From: Flavobacteriales bacterium
Lineage (GTDB): Bacteria; Bacteroidota; Bacteroidia; Flavobacteriales_C; GCA-002722245
Direction: 5' to 3'
Assembly (NCBI GenBank): GCA_947444925.1
Contig: CANFBW010000004.1
Span: 1-64,000, forward strand
Length of the DNA stretch: 64,000 bases
Under the pieces are notes generated by a model that was given only the letters and a program-made list of their open reading frames with translations, made no database searches and was not told where the DNA came from. The translations under genes were made by a program, and so were the position numbers. Below are positions 53,004 to 61,700 of this stretch, piece after piece; position 1 is the first letter of the stretch, and each line of letters begins with the position of its first letter.

Positions 53004-53113
53004 CCCAAATGTAAAAACAAGATGAGGTAGGCGATGGCCAATAGCGGTAAAATGAATAGTATTTTACGTTCTTCAATAATAGAAGTATACAAACGATTAA
53101 AGATAGACTTCAT
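53000..53113 (-). CDS. Very small membrane protein (37 aa)
   Basis: MKSIFNRLYTSIIEERKILF followed by a single hydrophobic helix (ILPLLAIAYLILFLHLG). The orientation (positive residues before the helix) suggests N-in. The frame extends upstream for 28 codons without family support. Such single-helix proteins are common but hard to confirm; I call it because the helix and charge pattern are clean. It overlaps the protease end by 4 bases. Confidence 0.4.
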   Translation of the reverse strand: MKSIFNRLYTSIIEERKILFILPLLAIAYLILFLHLG

Positions 53114-53167
53114 AGCATAGTGTTTAGGGATTGATAAGATAATAAAAATAAATACACTTCCAAAAGT

Positions 53168-53175
53168 TACTTTTG
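53168..53175 (+). promoter_or_regulatory. Putative -7 box of the DUF7935-like/meaB operon
   Basis: TACTTTTG, perfect TAnnTTTG, with 55 bases to the ATG at 53231. Confidence 0.4.
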
Positions 53176-53230
53176 TAGAAATTGGTATTGTAAACAAGAA
53201 TGATGAAATTTAAAAACTCAAATAAATACT

Positions 53231-53752
53231 ATGGAACAATTTGCTGAAATGTTGATGTACACCGTGCCATCGGTAGTTGTGGGCGCCTTGGCGTACTTGT
53301 TGGTACACCGCTTTATTCAAAACGAACAAAATCGTCACATGGTGGAAATAAAGCGCGAAAACATAAAGTATTCGGCACCAATCATTTTACAGGCTCACGA
53401 GCGCTTGATTCTGTTTTTAGAACGCATGCAAATGTCGGGTCTTGTTGCCCGTTTGCACAAACCAGGAATGAGCGCGCGCTTGATGCAAAGTGAGATCATT
53501 ACGACTATTAAAACGGAGTTTGAACACAATATCACACAACAACTGTATGTGTCCAAAAATGCATGGGAATACGTAAAAAAAGCCAAGGAAGAAAGCATGA
53601 AAGTGGTCAGTCTTGGCATGTCTAAACTGCCTGATGGTGCGACTTCTATAGATCTTGCAAGAGAAGTTTTAACGCTCACTGCTGCGCAAGAGCAAGATTG
53701 GGCGCAAAAGGCGATTGACATTTTGAAAACCGACTTGAGAAAAAATTTCTAA
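53231..53752 (+). CDS. DUF7935-like membrane-anchored protein
   Basis: 173 residues. N-terminal membrane helix (LMYTVPSVVVGALAYLLVHRF), then a mostly helical soluble part (KYSAPIILQAHERLILFLER, HNITQQLYVSKNAWEYVKKA). It resembles a Bacteroidota family annotated DUF7935, known only from sequence. Directly abuts meaB (stop codon followed at once by the GTG start), indicating one transcript. No function can be claimed. Confidence 0.8.
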   Translation: MEQFAEMLMYTVPSVVVGALAYLLVHRFIQNEQNRHMVEIKRENIKYSAPIILQAHERLILFLERMQMSGLVARLHKPGMSARLMQSEIITTIKTEFEHNITQQLYVSKNAWEYVKKAKEESMKVVSLGMSKLPDGATSIDLAREVLTLTAAQEQDWAQKAIDILKTDLRKNF

Positions 53753-54775
53753 GTGGAGCTTTCCTCGTTCAATCCAAATTTTGAAAGTAAAGTAGCGCAA
53801 GGCACAGCGCTGCCCCAAGAATGGCTAAATGCCTTGAGGAGTGGTAGTAAACAAGCATTGGCCAAGGCCATTACCCTTACGGAGAGTACTAAAGAAGACG
53901 ATCGGCAATTGGCGCGCACCTTGGTGCAGCATTGTGAGCGAACGGGAAGTAGTTTGCGAATCGGTATCACAGGTGTGCCAGGCGTAGGTAAAAGCACCTT
54001 TATTGATCAACTGGGCACCTTCCTAATTCAACAAAAAAACAAAAAAGTGGCTGTGCTTGCTGTTGATCCAAGCAGCGGACGATCAGGCGGCAGTATTCTC
54101 GGGGATAAAACTCGAATGGCACAACTTGTCCTTAACGATGCTGCGTATATTCGTCCAATTCCTTCGCGAAAGGAGTTGGGTGGTGTTGCGTCGGGGCTCT
54201 CAGAGGCTATTGTACTTAGTGAAGAAGCGGGTTTTGATGTGGTGTTTATTGAGACTGTTGGTGTTGGTCAATCTGAAACGGATGTAACAGAACTCGTTGA
54301 TGTTATCGTGTTTTTGTTATTGCCCAATTCAGGTGACGACCTGCAAGGGATTAAGCGTGGCATCATGGAAGAAGTGCATATTGTTGCGGTGAATAAGAGC
54401 GAAGGTGATCAGTTGATGGCGGCAAAAAAAACAAAAATGTTGTTGGATGCAGTATTACAAATCATGCCTGGACCAATAGAAGTTGAATTGCGTGAAGTGT
54501 TGTTGTGTTCGGCTGAAACGGGGCAAGGTATTGCTGAATTGTGGACGGCTGTTGAGCAATTACAACAACGCCTCAACGACAGTTCGTGCTTGCAGGAAAA
54601 CAGAAAGCAGCAAAAAGTCAAGCGTTTTCATAGGTTGCTTAATCAAATGCTGCAGGATTCTTTTTTCCAAAATCCCACCATCGCTGAGCACTTGGTGCAA
54701 GTAGCTGATGATGTCGCATGCGGAAAAATCGACGCATATCAGGCGGCATTAAATATGTTTCAGCAAAAAAAATAA
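53753..54775 (+). CDS. meaB: Methylmalonyl-CoA mutase-associated GTPase MeaB
   Basis: G3E-family GTPase that protects and loads methylmalonyl-CoA mutase with adenosylcobalamin. 340 residues starting at a GTG that immediately follows the previous stop. Motifs: Walker A GVPGVGKST, AVDPSSGRSGGSILGDKTRM, FIETVGVGQSETDVTELVD (switch region), and NKSEGD as NKxD. No mutase genes are in the window. Its stop is 1 base from the stop of the convergent SGNH hydrolase gene. Confidence 0.93.
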   Translation: MELSSFNPNFESKVAQGTALPQEWLNALRSGSKQALAKAITLTESTKEDDRQLARTLVQHCERTGSSLRIGITGVPGVGKSTFIDQLGTFLIQQKNKKVAVLAVDPSSGRSGGSILGDKTRMAQLVLNDAAYIRPIPSRKELGGVASGLSEAIVLSEEAGFDVVFIETVGVGQSETDVTELVDVIVFLLLPNSGDDLQGIKRGIMEEVHIVAVNKSEGDQLMAAKKTKMLLDAVLQIMPGPIEVELREVLLCSAETGQGIAELWTAVEQLQQRLNDSSCLQENRKQQKVKRFHRLLNQMLQDSFFQNPTIAEHLVQVADDVACGKIDAYQAALNMFQQKK

Positions 54776-54776
54776 A

Positions 54777-55919
54777 TTATTTGTTGTGCTTCGCTGTCTT
54801 TAATTCTGAAGAAATTTCACGGGCAAATATTTCTGCCACCTTTCTTGCGCCGAGTTCTGTAAAATGGCAATCGTCATAAAAAATACTTTCGTCTTGAGGC
54901 AGTTGACTGTAAAGGTCGATGACTTGGATGCCTCTTCCAACTGCAGTTTCTGAAAGCGTTCGATTGAAAAGTTGCATGCTTTCATTCAGTGTTTTAGTAC
55001 TGTAATATTGTCCTCCGTTTTTTTGAAAATCGCCAATTCCGCCACTCCACATCAATTGCTGTTGCGCTATGCTGTTGTTGGTTTTCCACAGTACGGGTTG
55101 GGTGGCAAAAATCAATCGAACCTGTTTTTGTGCGGCGATGTCAATAAGGGTGTTGATGTTTTTTTTGTATCCGTTTAGGGCAGTTGTCCACTGCGGAAGA
55201 CTGTCGATTTTTTGCTTGCATGCAGCCCTAAAGTTTCTGTGTTTGATCAACACTCTGCCGTCTTTATCGAGTACCATTTCTTTTGGTGGATTTGGTATCC
55301 ATTTGCGCTTTAACATGCCAGCAAGACGCCAATAGCCGCTTTGCTGGTACCAAGGAAAATACTTTCGCGGTGCCACGGGGAATATTTTTTTATAGCGCTC
55401 TAAAGAGTCGCCAGCGGTGTATTTGCCGCGTACAAGTTGCAACTGAAGGTCATTCACTCCCATTAAAATTAACACCGTATTGCATTGTGGGAATTGTTGC
55501 AGCAACACTTTCATTTGGTCAATGTGGTGAAAAGAATTGAGTCCGTTTTTTCCGGCATTGCCTATCCAAGTATGGTCTTCGGTTTTGCGTAAATTGTGTT
55601 GTAGTAAAGTTGTCCACATTTCATTTTGGTCGAGCAGCAAATCAATGGTGGTGCTGCCGCCAATAGCTAGTATTTTTAATTTTGCGGAAGGATTAAATTC
55701 ATTGCTGCGTAAACCTTCGCTGTTGATGCTGAATTGCGAAGCGCCGTGTATGCCGCCAATGACGGTAGAGTCTGGTTCGAAAGTGAATTGCATATTCGGC
55801 AACCACATGCGGTATTCGTTTTCTGATGGAAGTGCAAATTGAAGAAATCCTTCGCCTAGCGCTAGTGCGATCAAAATGCTTACAAGCACAATTTTGAAGT
55901 TTTTACTGCGCAAAAACAT
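54777..55919 (-). CDS. SGNH/GDSL-family hydrolase
   Basis: 380 residues with an N-terminal membrane segment (IVLVSILIALALGEGFLQFA) that places the enzyme outside the inner membrane. SGNH blocks: block I ILAIGGSTTIDLLL (Ser), Gly in WIGNAGKNGLNSFH, Asn in LILMGVNDLQL, and the C-terminal DDCHFTELGARKVAE with Asp and His. It is likely an esterase or acyltransferase on a surface polysaccharide; substrate unknown. Last gene of a HAD-thioesterase-SGNH operon. Confidence 0.86.
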   Translation of the reverse strand: MFLRSKNFKIVLVSILIALALGEGFLQFALPSENEYRMWLPNMQFTFEPDSTVIGGIHGASQFSINSEGLRSNEFNPSAKLKILAIGGSTTIDLLLDQNEMWTTLLQHNLRKTEDHTWIGNAGKNGLNSFHHIDQMKVLLQQFPQCNTVLILMGVNDLQLQLVRGKYTAGDSLERYKKIFPVAPRKYFPWYQQSGYWRLAGMLKRKWIPNPPKEMVLDKDGRVLIKHRNFRAACKQKIDSLPQWTTALNGYKKNINTLIDIAAQKQVRLIFATQPVLWKTNNSIAQQQLMWSGGIGDFQKNGGQYYSTKTLNESMQLFNRTLSETAVGRGIQVIDLYSQLPQDESIFYDDCHFTELGARKVAEIFAREISSELKTAKHNK

Positions 55920-55922
55920 TTT

Positions 55923-56417
55923 TTAAGCTCCTTTTAGCGCTGCTTCTAATTCTAAAGCGCGTTCAAAAATATCGGTCAACGGACGCGGTACCAAAACATT
56001 GTTGAGTAAGGTCGACAATTCGTCGTCGTGTGCTTTGGCCTTCATTGTTTTTAAGTCGAGGTGCACAAAGGTGCTGCGCAACACTGCCTTGATGTGCGAT
56101 TGGTCTTTGTCGTACATAATCATTTCTATGGTCAGTGCTTTGTCGGCAACGTGAATGACCTGTGAACTGATGACTACGTTTTCGCGCAAGTTGGCAGGGC
56201 GTCGGTAAACAATTTCGTGTTTTCCTACAAACCAGGCAACTGCTTTTTCGCGCGTCATTTGAAAAATATCAAGGTCGTAAAAATGCACCAGGTGGTCTTC
56301 GCGTGCATTTAAAAAATAGTCTAAATAGCGACCGTTGTTCAAATGGCCAAAGGGGTCACAGTCTTGAAACTGAATTACTTTTTTGCTGGAAGGCGTTTTT
56401 TCTAAATTAGTTTCCAT
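55923..56417 (-). CDS. Hot-dog-fold acyl-CoA thioesterase
   Basis: 164 residues starting METNLEKTPSSKKVIQFQDC. The hotdog domain has the active-site region FQDCDPFGHLNNGRYLDYFL, the 4-hydroxybenzoyl-CoA thioesterase/YbgC pattern with the catalytic Asp, and a helix HLVHFYDLDIF. The substrate is an acyl- or aryl-CoA, not identifiable. Its start overlaps the end of the HAD gene by 11 bases; an ATG two codons upstream is possible. Confidence 0.86.
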   Translation of the reverse strand: METNLEKTPSSKKVIQFQDCDPFGHLNNGRYLDYFLNAREDHLVHFYDLDIFQMTREKAVAWFVGKHEIVYRRPANLRENVVISSQVIHVADKALTIEMIMYDKDQSHIKAVLRSTFVHLDLKTMKAKAHDDELSTLLNNVLVPRPLTDIFERALELEAALKGA

Positions 56418-57072
56418 GTGCATTCAATATTTTTTTAATGTAGCTGTTTGCCTCCAACATATCTCTGATGATGGGCACGTTCATCTTTTGTAAAAGTTTT
56501 ACATGATGTTCTTTTTCGGCGTAGCCAATGGCCGGAAAACCACCTCTGCTGGCGGCAGTGAGTCCTGATACGCTGTCTTCAATTACCAGGCATTCGTCGG
56601 GACGAAAGCCCATTCCTTTGGCGGCATAGAGAAAAACGCCAGGATCGGGTTTCCATTCTTGTATGTCGTAAGCACTGTATATTTTGCCTTCGAAAAAATG
56701 AATCAATTTTGCCAATGTGAGATTGAGTATTATTTTTTCTTTGAGGCTGCTTGATGCCACGCAAAACGGCAGTTTCAGTTCATTGAGTAGCTGGTGAATA
56801 TGGGCAATGGGTGTGACTTCATTTTTGAATGCCTCGAAGGAGCGTGTTCTGAAATTGGGAATGAAGTCTTCCGGTACTTTTATATTGTGCAATTGCTCTA
56901 CATAGGCAATGCAAGCGCCAAGAGATGTGCCTGAAAAATCAATTTGCATTTGAGCGATAGGTGCTTCATAGCCGATGGACTTGAAGCAGTCGCCCAGCAC
57001 TCTGAACGATGTTGTTTCGGTGTCTACCAACACGCCGTCACAGTCGAAAATAATGCATTTCAGTTGGGCCAT
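56407..57072 (-). CDS. HAD-family phosphatase (beta-phosphoglucomutase-like)
   Basis: 221 residues. HAD motif I IIFDCDGVLVDTETTSF (nucleophile Asp and acid Asp), motif II CVASSSLKEK, and motifs III/IV KPDPGVFLYAAKGMGFRPDE then VIEDSVSGLTAASRGGFPAI. It has the C1 cap domain typical of beta-phosphoglucomutase and phosphoglycolate phosphatase types. The frame is open 47 codons further upstream, but the family N-terminus and a promoter box (TACCTTCG, four bases before) fix the ATG at 57072. Confidence 0.92.
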   Translation of the reverse strand: MAQLKCIIFDCDGVLVDTETTSFRVLGDCFKSIGYEAPIAQMQIDFSGTSLGACIAYVEQLHNIKVPEDFIPNFRTRSFEAFKNEVTPIAHIHQLLNELKLPFCVASSSLKEKIILNLTLAKLIHFFEGKIYSAYDIQEWKPDPGVFLYAAKGMGFRPDECLVIEDSVSGLTAASRGGFPAIGYAEKEHHVKLLQKMNVPIIRDMLEANSYIKKILNAHGN

Positions 57073-57076
57073 AGTG

Positions 57077-57084
57077 CGAAGGTA
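57077..57084 (-). promoter_or_regulatory. Putative -7 box of the HAD-thioesterase-SGNH operon, leaderless spacing
   Basis: TACCTTCG on the minus strand followed by CACT and the ATG at 57072, the same four-base spacing as at coaD, pyrE and the antiporter. Confidence 0.5.
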
Positions 57085-57175
57085 AGCAGAAAAACGGAGG
57101 GATGACATTGACTTTTCAACAATGCGCTTTACAATAAGTAAATGCTTTTTTTTTAAGATCGAGCAGAGTCCTTTG

Positions 57176-57183
57176 TATTTTTG
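57176..57183 (+). promoter_or_regulatory. Putative -7 box of the OmpA lipoprotein gene
   Basis: TATTTTTG, perfect TAnnTTTG, 16 bases before the ATG at 57200. Confidence 0.4.
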
Positions 57184-57199
57184 GGTAAAATATTTAGCC

Positions 57200-58072
57200 A
57201 TGAAAAAACTCATTTACTCCGCCCTTTTGCTGACAGCTGTTTCTTGCGCTCCGCATAAAGTATGCGATACCACTGTGAAAGAAGACAGTAAGTATGCGAA
57301 AATGCTGTATACACCACGCTATAAAGAGGCATTGCATGAAAGAGATTCTTTGTGCACACAGTCGAAGGAACTCATGCAAGATACCAGCAGCTTAGGTAAA
57401 ATTCTCCGCAGTGAAAAGCAAAAATTGGCGAAGGAACTGAAGGATCACGCCGACTTAAAAAAGTTGTATGAGAACTTAGAGAAATCTTCTGGAGCTCAGT
57501 TGTCTCAAATGAATGAGGACTTAACTAGAAAGCAAACAGAACTCGAAGAGAAGCAAAAGAAAGTTGATCAGTTGGAAAAATTATTAAGCGAGCACCAAGC
57601 CATGCTTGATAATCTTTTTTCATCGATCAAAAGAGCGTTGGTTGACTTTTCTCCATCTGAATTGACAGTGGAGATGAAGAATGGTAAATTGTATGTGTCG
57701 CTATTGGATAAGTTGTTGTTTAAATCGGGAAGTGCCGACGTGGAAGAGCGCGGTGTTGAGGCGTTGAATAAATTATCTTCGGTGCTCAACGGCCATTCAA
57801 ACTTTGAAATTCTCGTAGAAGGCCATACCGATAATTTGCCTATTAAAACAGCTGTGTATCGCGACAATTGGGACTTGAGCACCTATCGTGCTGCGAGTGT
57901 TGTACGTTTGATGATACAAAGCAAAGTGGAAATTGGTCGATTGACAGCGGCCGGAAAAGGGGAGTTTCATCCCATTGCCGGCAATGATAGTCCTGAAGGC
58001 CGATCTAAAAACAGAAGAACTGAAATTATTTTGGTGCCTGATTTGAGCGCCATTATGAATTTGATTAAGTAA
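57200..58072 (+). CDS. OmpA-family lipoprotein with coiled coil
   Basis: 290 residues. Lipoprotein signal (MKKLIYSALLLTAVSC, Cys16). A long coiled coil about residues 45-145 (LRSEKQKLAKELKDHADLKK, EDLTRKQTELEEKQKKVDQL), then the OmpA C-terminal peptidoglycan-binding domain (LLFKSGSADVEERGVEALNK, ILVEGHTDNLPI, AAGKGEFHPIAGNDSPEGRS, KNRRTEIIL). It should tether the outer membrane to peptidoglycan. A terminator follows. Confidence 0.93.
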   Translation: MKKLIYSALLLTAVSCAPHKVCDTTVKEDSKYAKMLYTPRYKEALHERDSLCTQSKELMQDTSSLGKILRSEKQKLAKELKDHADLKKLYENLEKSSGAQLSQMNEDLTRKQTELEEKQKKVDQLEKLLSEHQAMLDNLFSSIKRALVDFSPSELTVEMKNGKLYVSLLDKLLFKSGSADVEERGVEALNKLSSVLNGHSNFEILVEGHTDNLPIKTAVYRDNWDLSTYRAASVVRLMIQSKVEIGRLTAAGKGEFHPIAGNDSPEGRSKNRRTEIILVPDLSAIMNLIK

Positions 58073-58094
58073 TGTAAATGTTGATCGCAAAAGG

Positions 58095-58121
58095 AAGGAG
58101 GTCTTAGGACCTCCTTTTTTT
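58095..58121 (+). terminator. Intrinsic terminator after the OmpA gene
   Basis: AAGGAGGTC-TTAG-GACCTCCTT forms a 9-bp perfect stem with a 4-base loop followed by more T. Confidence 0.88.
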
Positions 58122-58181
58122 GTGCTCAAATGTTTCCCGTGAATTCAATAGTTTAGTGCTTTATAACTTATTTGACTCCAT

Positions 58182-58649
58182 ATGGCTTTAGAAATAGAAA
58201 GAAAGTTTTTGATTAATAGAAAAGAGTGGGCAATGGTAGAGAAACCTGAGCCAAATTTTTTCAGACAGGGCTACATTTCTATTGATCCCAATAAAACCAT
58301 TCGCGTGCGCACCACCAATGATGCGGCATTTTTAACAATTAAAGGCAAGTCGATAGGCGCAACGCGCAAGGAATTTGAGTATGAAATTCCAAAGTTGGAC
58401 GCGGTTGAGATGCTCGATCATTTTGCGGTTTCAGAGCTGTCAAAGAAAAGATACTGCCTCACTTTTGGTGGAAAAGTTTGGGAAGTAGATGAATTTTTTG
58501 GCGATAATGAAGGTTTGTTGATGGCTGAAATCGAGTTGAATTCCGAAGACGAATATTTTGAAATCCCTATATGGGTAGGCGAAGAAGTGACTGGAGACGA
58601 GCGCTACTACAACTCTAAGTTGACGGTGCATCCTTTTAAAGCTTGGTGA
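58182..58649 (+). CDS. CYTH-domain (triphosphate tunnel) protein
   Basis: 155 residues beginning with the ExExK signature (MALEIERKFLIN, Glu4-Glu6-Lys8). The tunnel strands follow with basic/acidic pairs (TIRVRTTNDAAFLTIKGKS, KEFEYEIP, WEVDEFFGDNEGLLMAEIEL). CYTH enzymes hydrolyse inorganic triphosphate, and related ones make cAMP or thiamine triphosphate; size and context here fit inorganic triphosphatase, by inference. The fold is related to the VTC domain encoded at 45.6 kb. Confidence 0.93.
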   Translation: MALEIERKFLINRKEWAMVEKPEPNFFRQGYISIDPNKTIRVRTTNDAAFLTIKGKSIGATRKEFEYEIPKLDAVEMLDHFAVSELSKKRYCLTFGGKVWEVDEFFGDNEGLLMAEIELNSEDEYFEIPIWVGEEVTGDERYYNSKLTVHPFKAW

Positions 58650-58773
58650 CCGAACATTGAACTTATCAACATCGCTTTTCTCTTCTTGTGAACTTCTGTA
58701 TTTTTAAAGTCCGATTGAAAGAAGGCCAATGCGCAACGTTGGTCTATGAATTTTCAATGTTGAACAGCTGAGC

Positions 58774-61700
58774 ATGTATTTGATTTTTGACACTGAAACT
58801 ACTGGTTTACCCCGCAATTGGAATGCGCCTATCAGCGACACCGACAATTGGCCGCGTTGCGTGCAAATTGCTTGGCAGTTGCACGACGACATGGGGCGCT
58901 TGGTAGAGAGTAAAGATTATTTGATTCAGCCAGAGGGCTACAATATTCCATTTGATGCAGAAAGAATACACGGTATTTCTACTGAATTGGCAGAGGAACA
59001 AGGTGTTGATTTGTCATTTGTTTTGCGTGATTTCAATAGAGCGCTGTCGCTGTGTAAATTTGTGGTGGGTCAAAACCTAGGTTTCGACTTGAATATCATG
59101 GGCTGCGAATTGCATCGCAAAGCGGTCGACTCCAAACTGGCGCAATTGCCAGTTTTAGATACCTGTACAGAAATTACAGCGACACTCTGCCAGCTGCCTG
59201 GTGGCCGTGGTGGTAAGTTCAAATTGCCTACGTTGACGGAGCTCCACTTTCATTTATTCGGTCAAAAATTTGAAGAGGCGCACAACGCCACAGCCGACGT
59301 GGAGGCGACCACGCGTTGTTTCTTTGAGTTGTTGCGTTTGGGGTCATTCACTACCCAGCAATTGCAATCGAACGATGCTTATATTGAAGCATTTCAATCT
59401 TTCAATACACAAAGCATTGCCTTGGCGGGCCTCGTACATGTGAATCTTAAAGAGGCAAGCAACAATATTAAGGTCAAGCAGCAAAAGAGCAAAGAAGGCG
59501 AAAGCAAAATTGTTGAAATTGATACAGAGATACTGATTGACGTTCCGTTTTCACATCTACACAACCATTCTCAATATTCCATTTTACAATCCACCACCGA
59601 GGTAGATGACCTTGTGAAGGCTGCTGCTGACATGAATATGCCAGCTGTAGCACTTACCGATTTGGGCAATATGATGGCCGCTTTCGACTTTGTTACCGCA
59701 CTCAAAAAACACAATGACGGCATTGCCAAACAACAAAAGGAAGCCGAAGAAAAAGGAGAAGTCTTTAGCAAACAAATGCTCAAAGGTATTGTGGGCTGTG
59801 AGTTTCATGTTTGCAAAGACAGAAAAAATAAAAGCGTAAAAGACAATGGCTACCAAATCCCAGTCATTGCTAAAAATAAAAAAGGCTACCACAATTTGGC
59901 AAAGTTATCGTCGGCCGGTTTCATAGAAGGATCTTACTATGTGCCGCGTATCGACAGGGATTTGCTGTTGCATTACAAAGACAACCTTATCGTATTTACG
60001 GGTGGACTCAAGGGCGAGATCGCTGACCTTATTTTAAATGTTGGTGAGCGACAGGCGGAAGAAGCCTTTCTGTGGTGGAAAGAAAATTTCGGCGACGATT
60101 TTTACGCACAGCTCACGCGCCACGGACTTGAAGAAGAGAAGCGTGTCAATGATACATTACTTAAGTTTTGCAAGCTGCACAACGTTAAATATTTTGCAGC
60201 CAACGAAACTTTCTACCTCAAAAAGGAAGATGCCAATGCGCATGATATTTTGTTGTGTGTAAAGGAAGGTGAAAAGAAAAGTACGCCGATCGGCAAGGGT
60301 AGGGGCTTTCGTTATGGCTTCCCCAATGACGAATATTATTTCAAGTCTGGCGATGAAATGAAGGCCTTGTTTCGCGACGTTCCAGAGGCCATTATAACAA
60401 CCAATGAAATTATTGCGAAGGTAGAGTCTTACAAATTGGCCGCAGATGTACTCTTGCCTAAATTTGACATTCCCGATGATTTCAAGGTGGTGGAAGACGA
60501 AGGTGATGGCGGAAAACGCGGTGAAAATGCCTTTTTGCACCACCTGACCATGGAGGGCGCCAAACGCCGATATCCTGAGATGACCCCTGAAATAATGGAG
60601 CGTCTCGACTTTGAGTTGGCTACCATTGGCAAGTCGGGATATCCTGGTTACTTTTTAATTGTTCAAGATTTTATTGCCAAAGCACGCGAAATGGGCGTTT
60701 CGGTGGGGCCCGGACGTGGATCCGCAGCTGGATCTGCCGTGGCTTATTGCACGGGTATCACCAATGTCGATCCCATTAAATACGACTTGCTCTTTGAGCG
60801 TTTCTTGAATCCAGAAAGGGTGTCATTGCCCGATATCGATATTGATTTCGACGATGAAGGTCGTCAGCGTGTGATTGATTATGTGATCAATAAGTATGGG
60901 GCAAGTCAAGTAGCGCAAATTATTACCTACGGTACAATGGCTGCTAAGTCATCGATTCGTGATACTGGTAGGGTTTTAGAATTGCCGCTTTTTGATGCCG
61001 ATCGCATCTCTAAACTCGTGCCGAATATGAAGCTCAACAAGCTTTTTGGCATGGATGAAAAGCAGTTGAAAGACAGTTTGAATGGAGATGAGGTGGAGAT
61101 GGCGAAGCGCCTTCAAGAAATTTACTTGAAAGACGATCTTGAAGGTCAAACGTTGCGTCAGGCGCGTATACTCGAAGGTTCAGTGCGCAACACAGGTATT
61201 CATGCCTGCGGTGTGATCATTACGCCAAGCGACATTCGCGAGCTATTGCCTGTCGCTACTGCCAAAGATTCAGAAATGTGGTGCACGCAGTTTGACAACT
61301 CAGTGGTGGAAAGTGCTGGTTTGTTGAAGATGGACTTTCTTGGTTTGAAAACGCTTACGCTCATTAAAGACGCCATTGTTATCATCAGAGATAGACACAA
61401 CATTCTCATCGATATTGATGAGATACCGCTCGACGATGAAAAAACATACAAGCTTTTTCAAAAGGGGGAAACTGTTGGCATCTTTCAATATGAGTCACCC
61501 GGCATGCAAAAGCACATGAAGGATTTGAAACCTACGGTGTTTGCTGACTTGATCGCGATGAATGCCCTGTATAGACCTGGGCCAATTGAATACATTCCCT
61601 CCTTCATCAAACGAAAACACGGCGTTGAAGAGATTACGTATGACCTCGCCGATATGGAGGAGTACCTCAAAGAAACCTATGGAATTACGGTTTACCAAGA

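Noticed and set aside
53187-53279. Upstream short frame overlapping the start of the DUF7935-like gene
   Set aside because: A 15-codon frame (ATG ATG AAA...) before the real start; too short and without conservation evidence.
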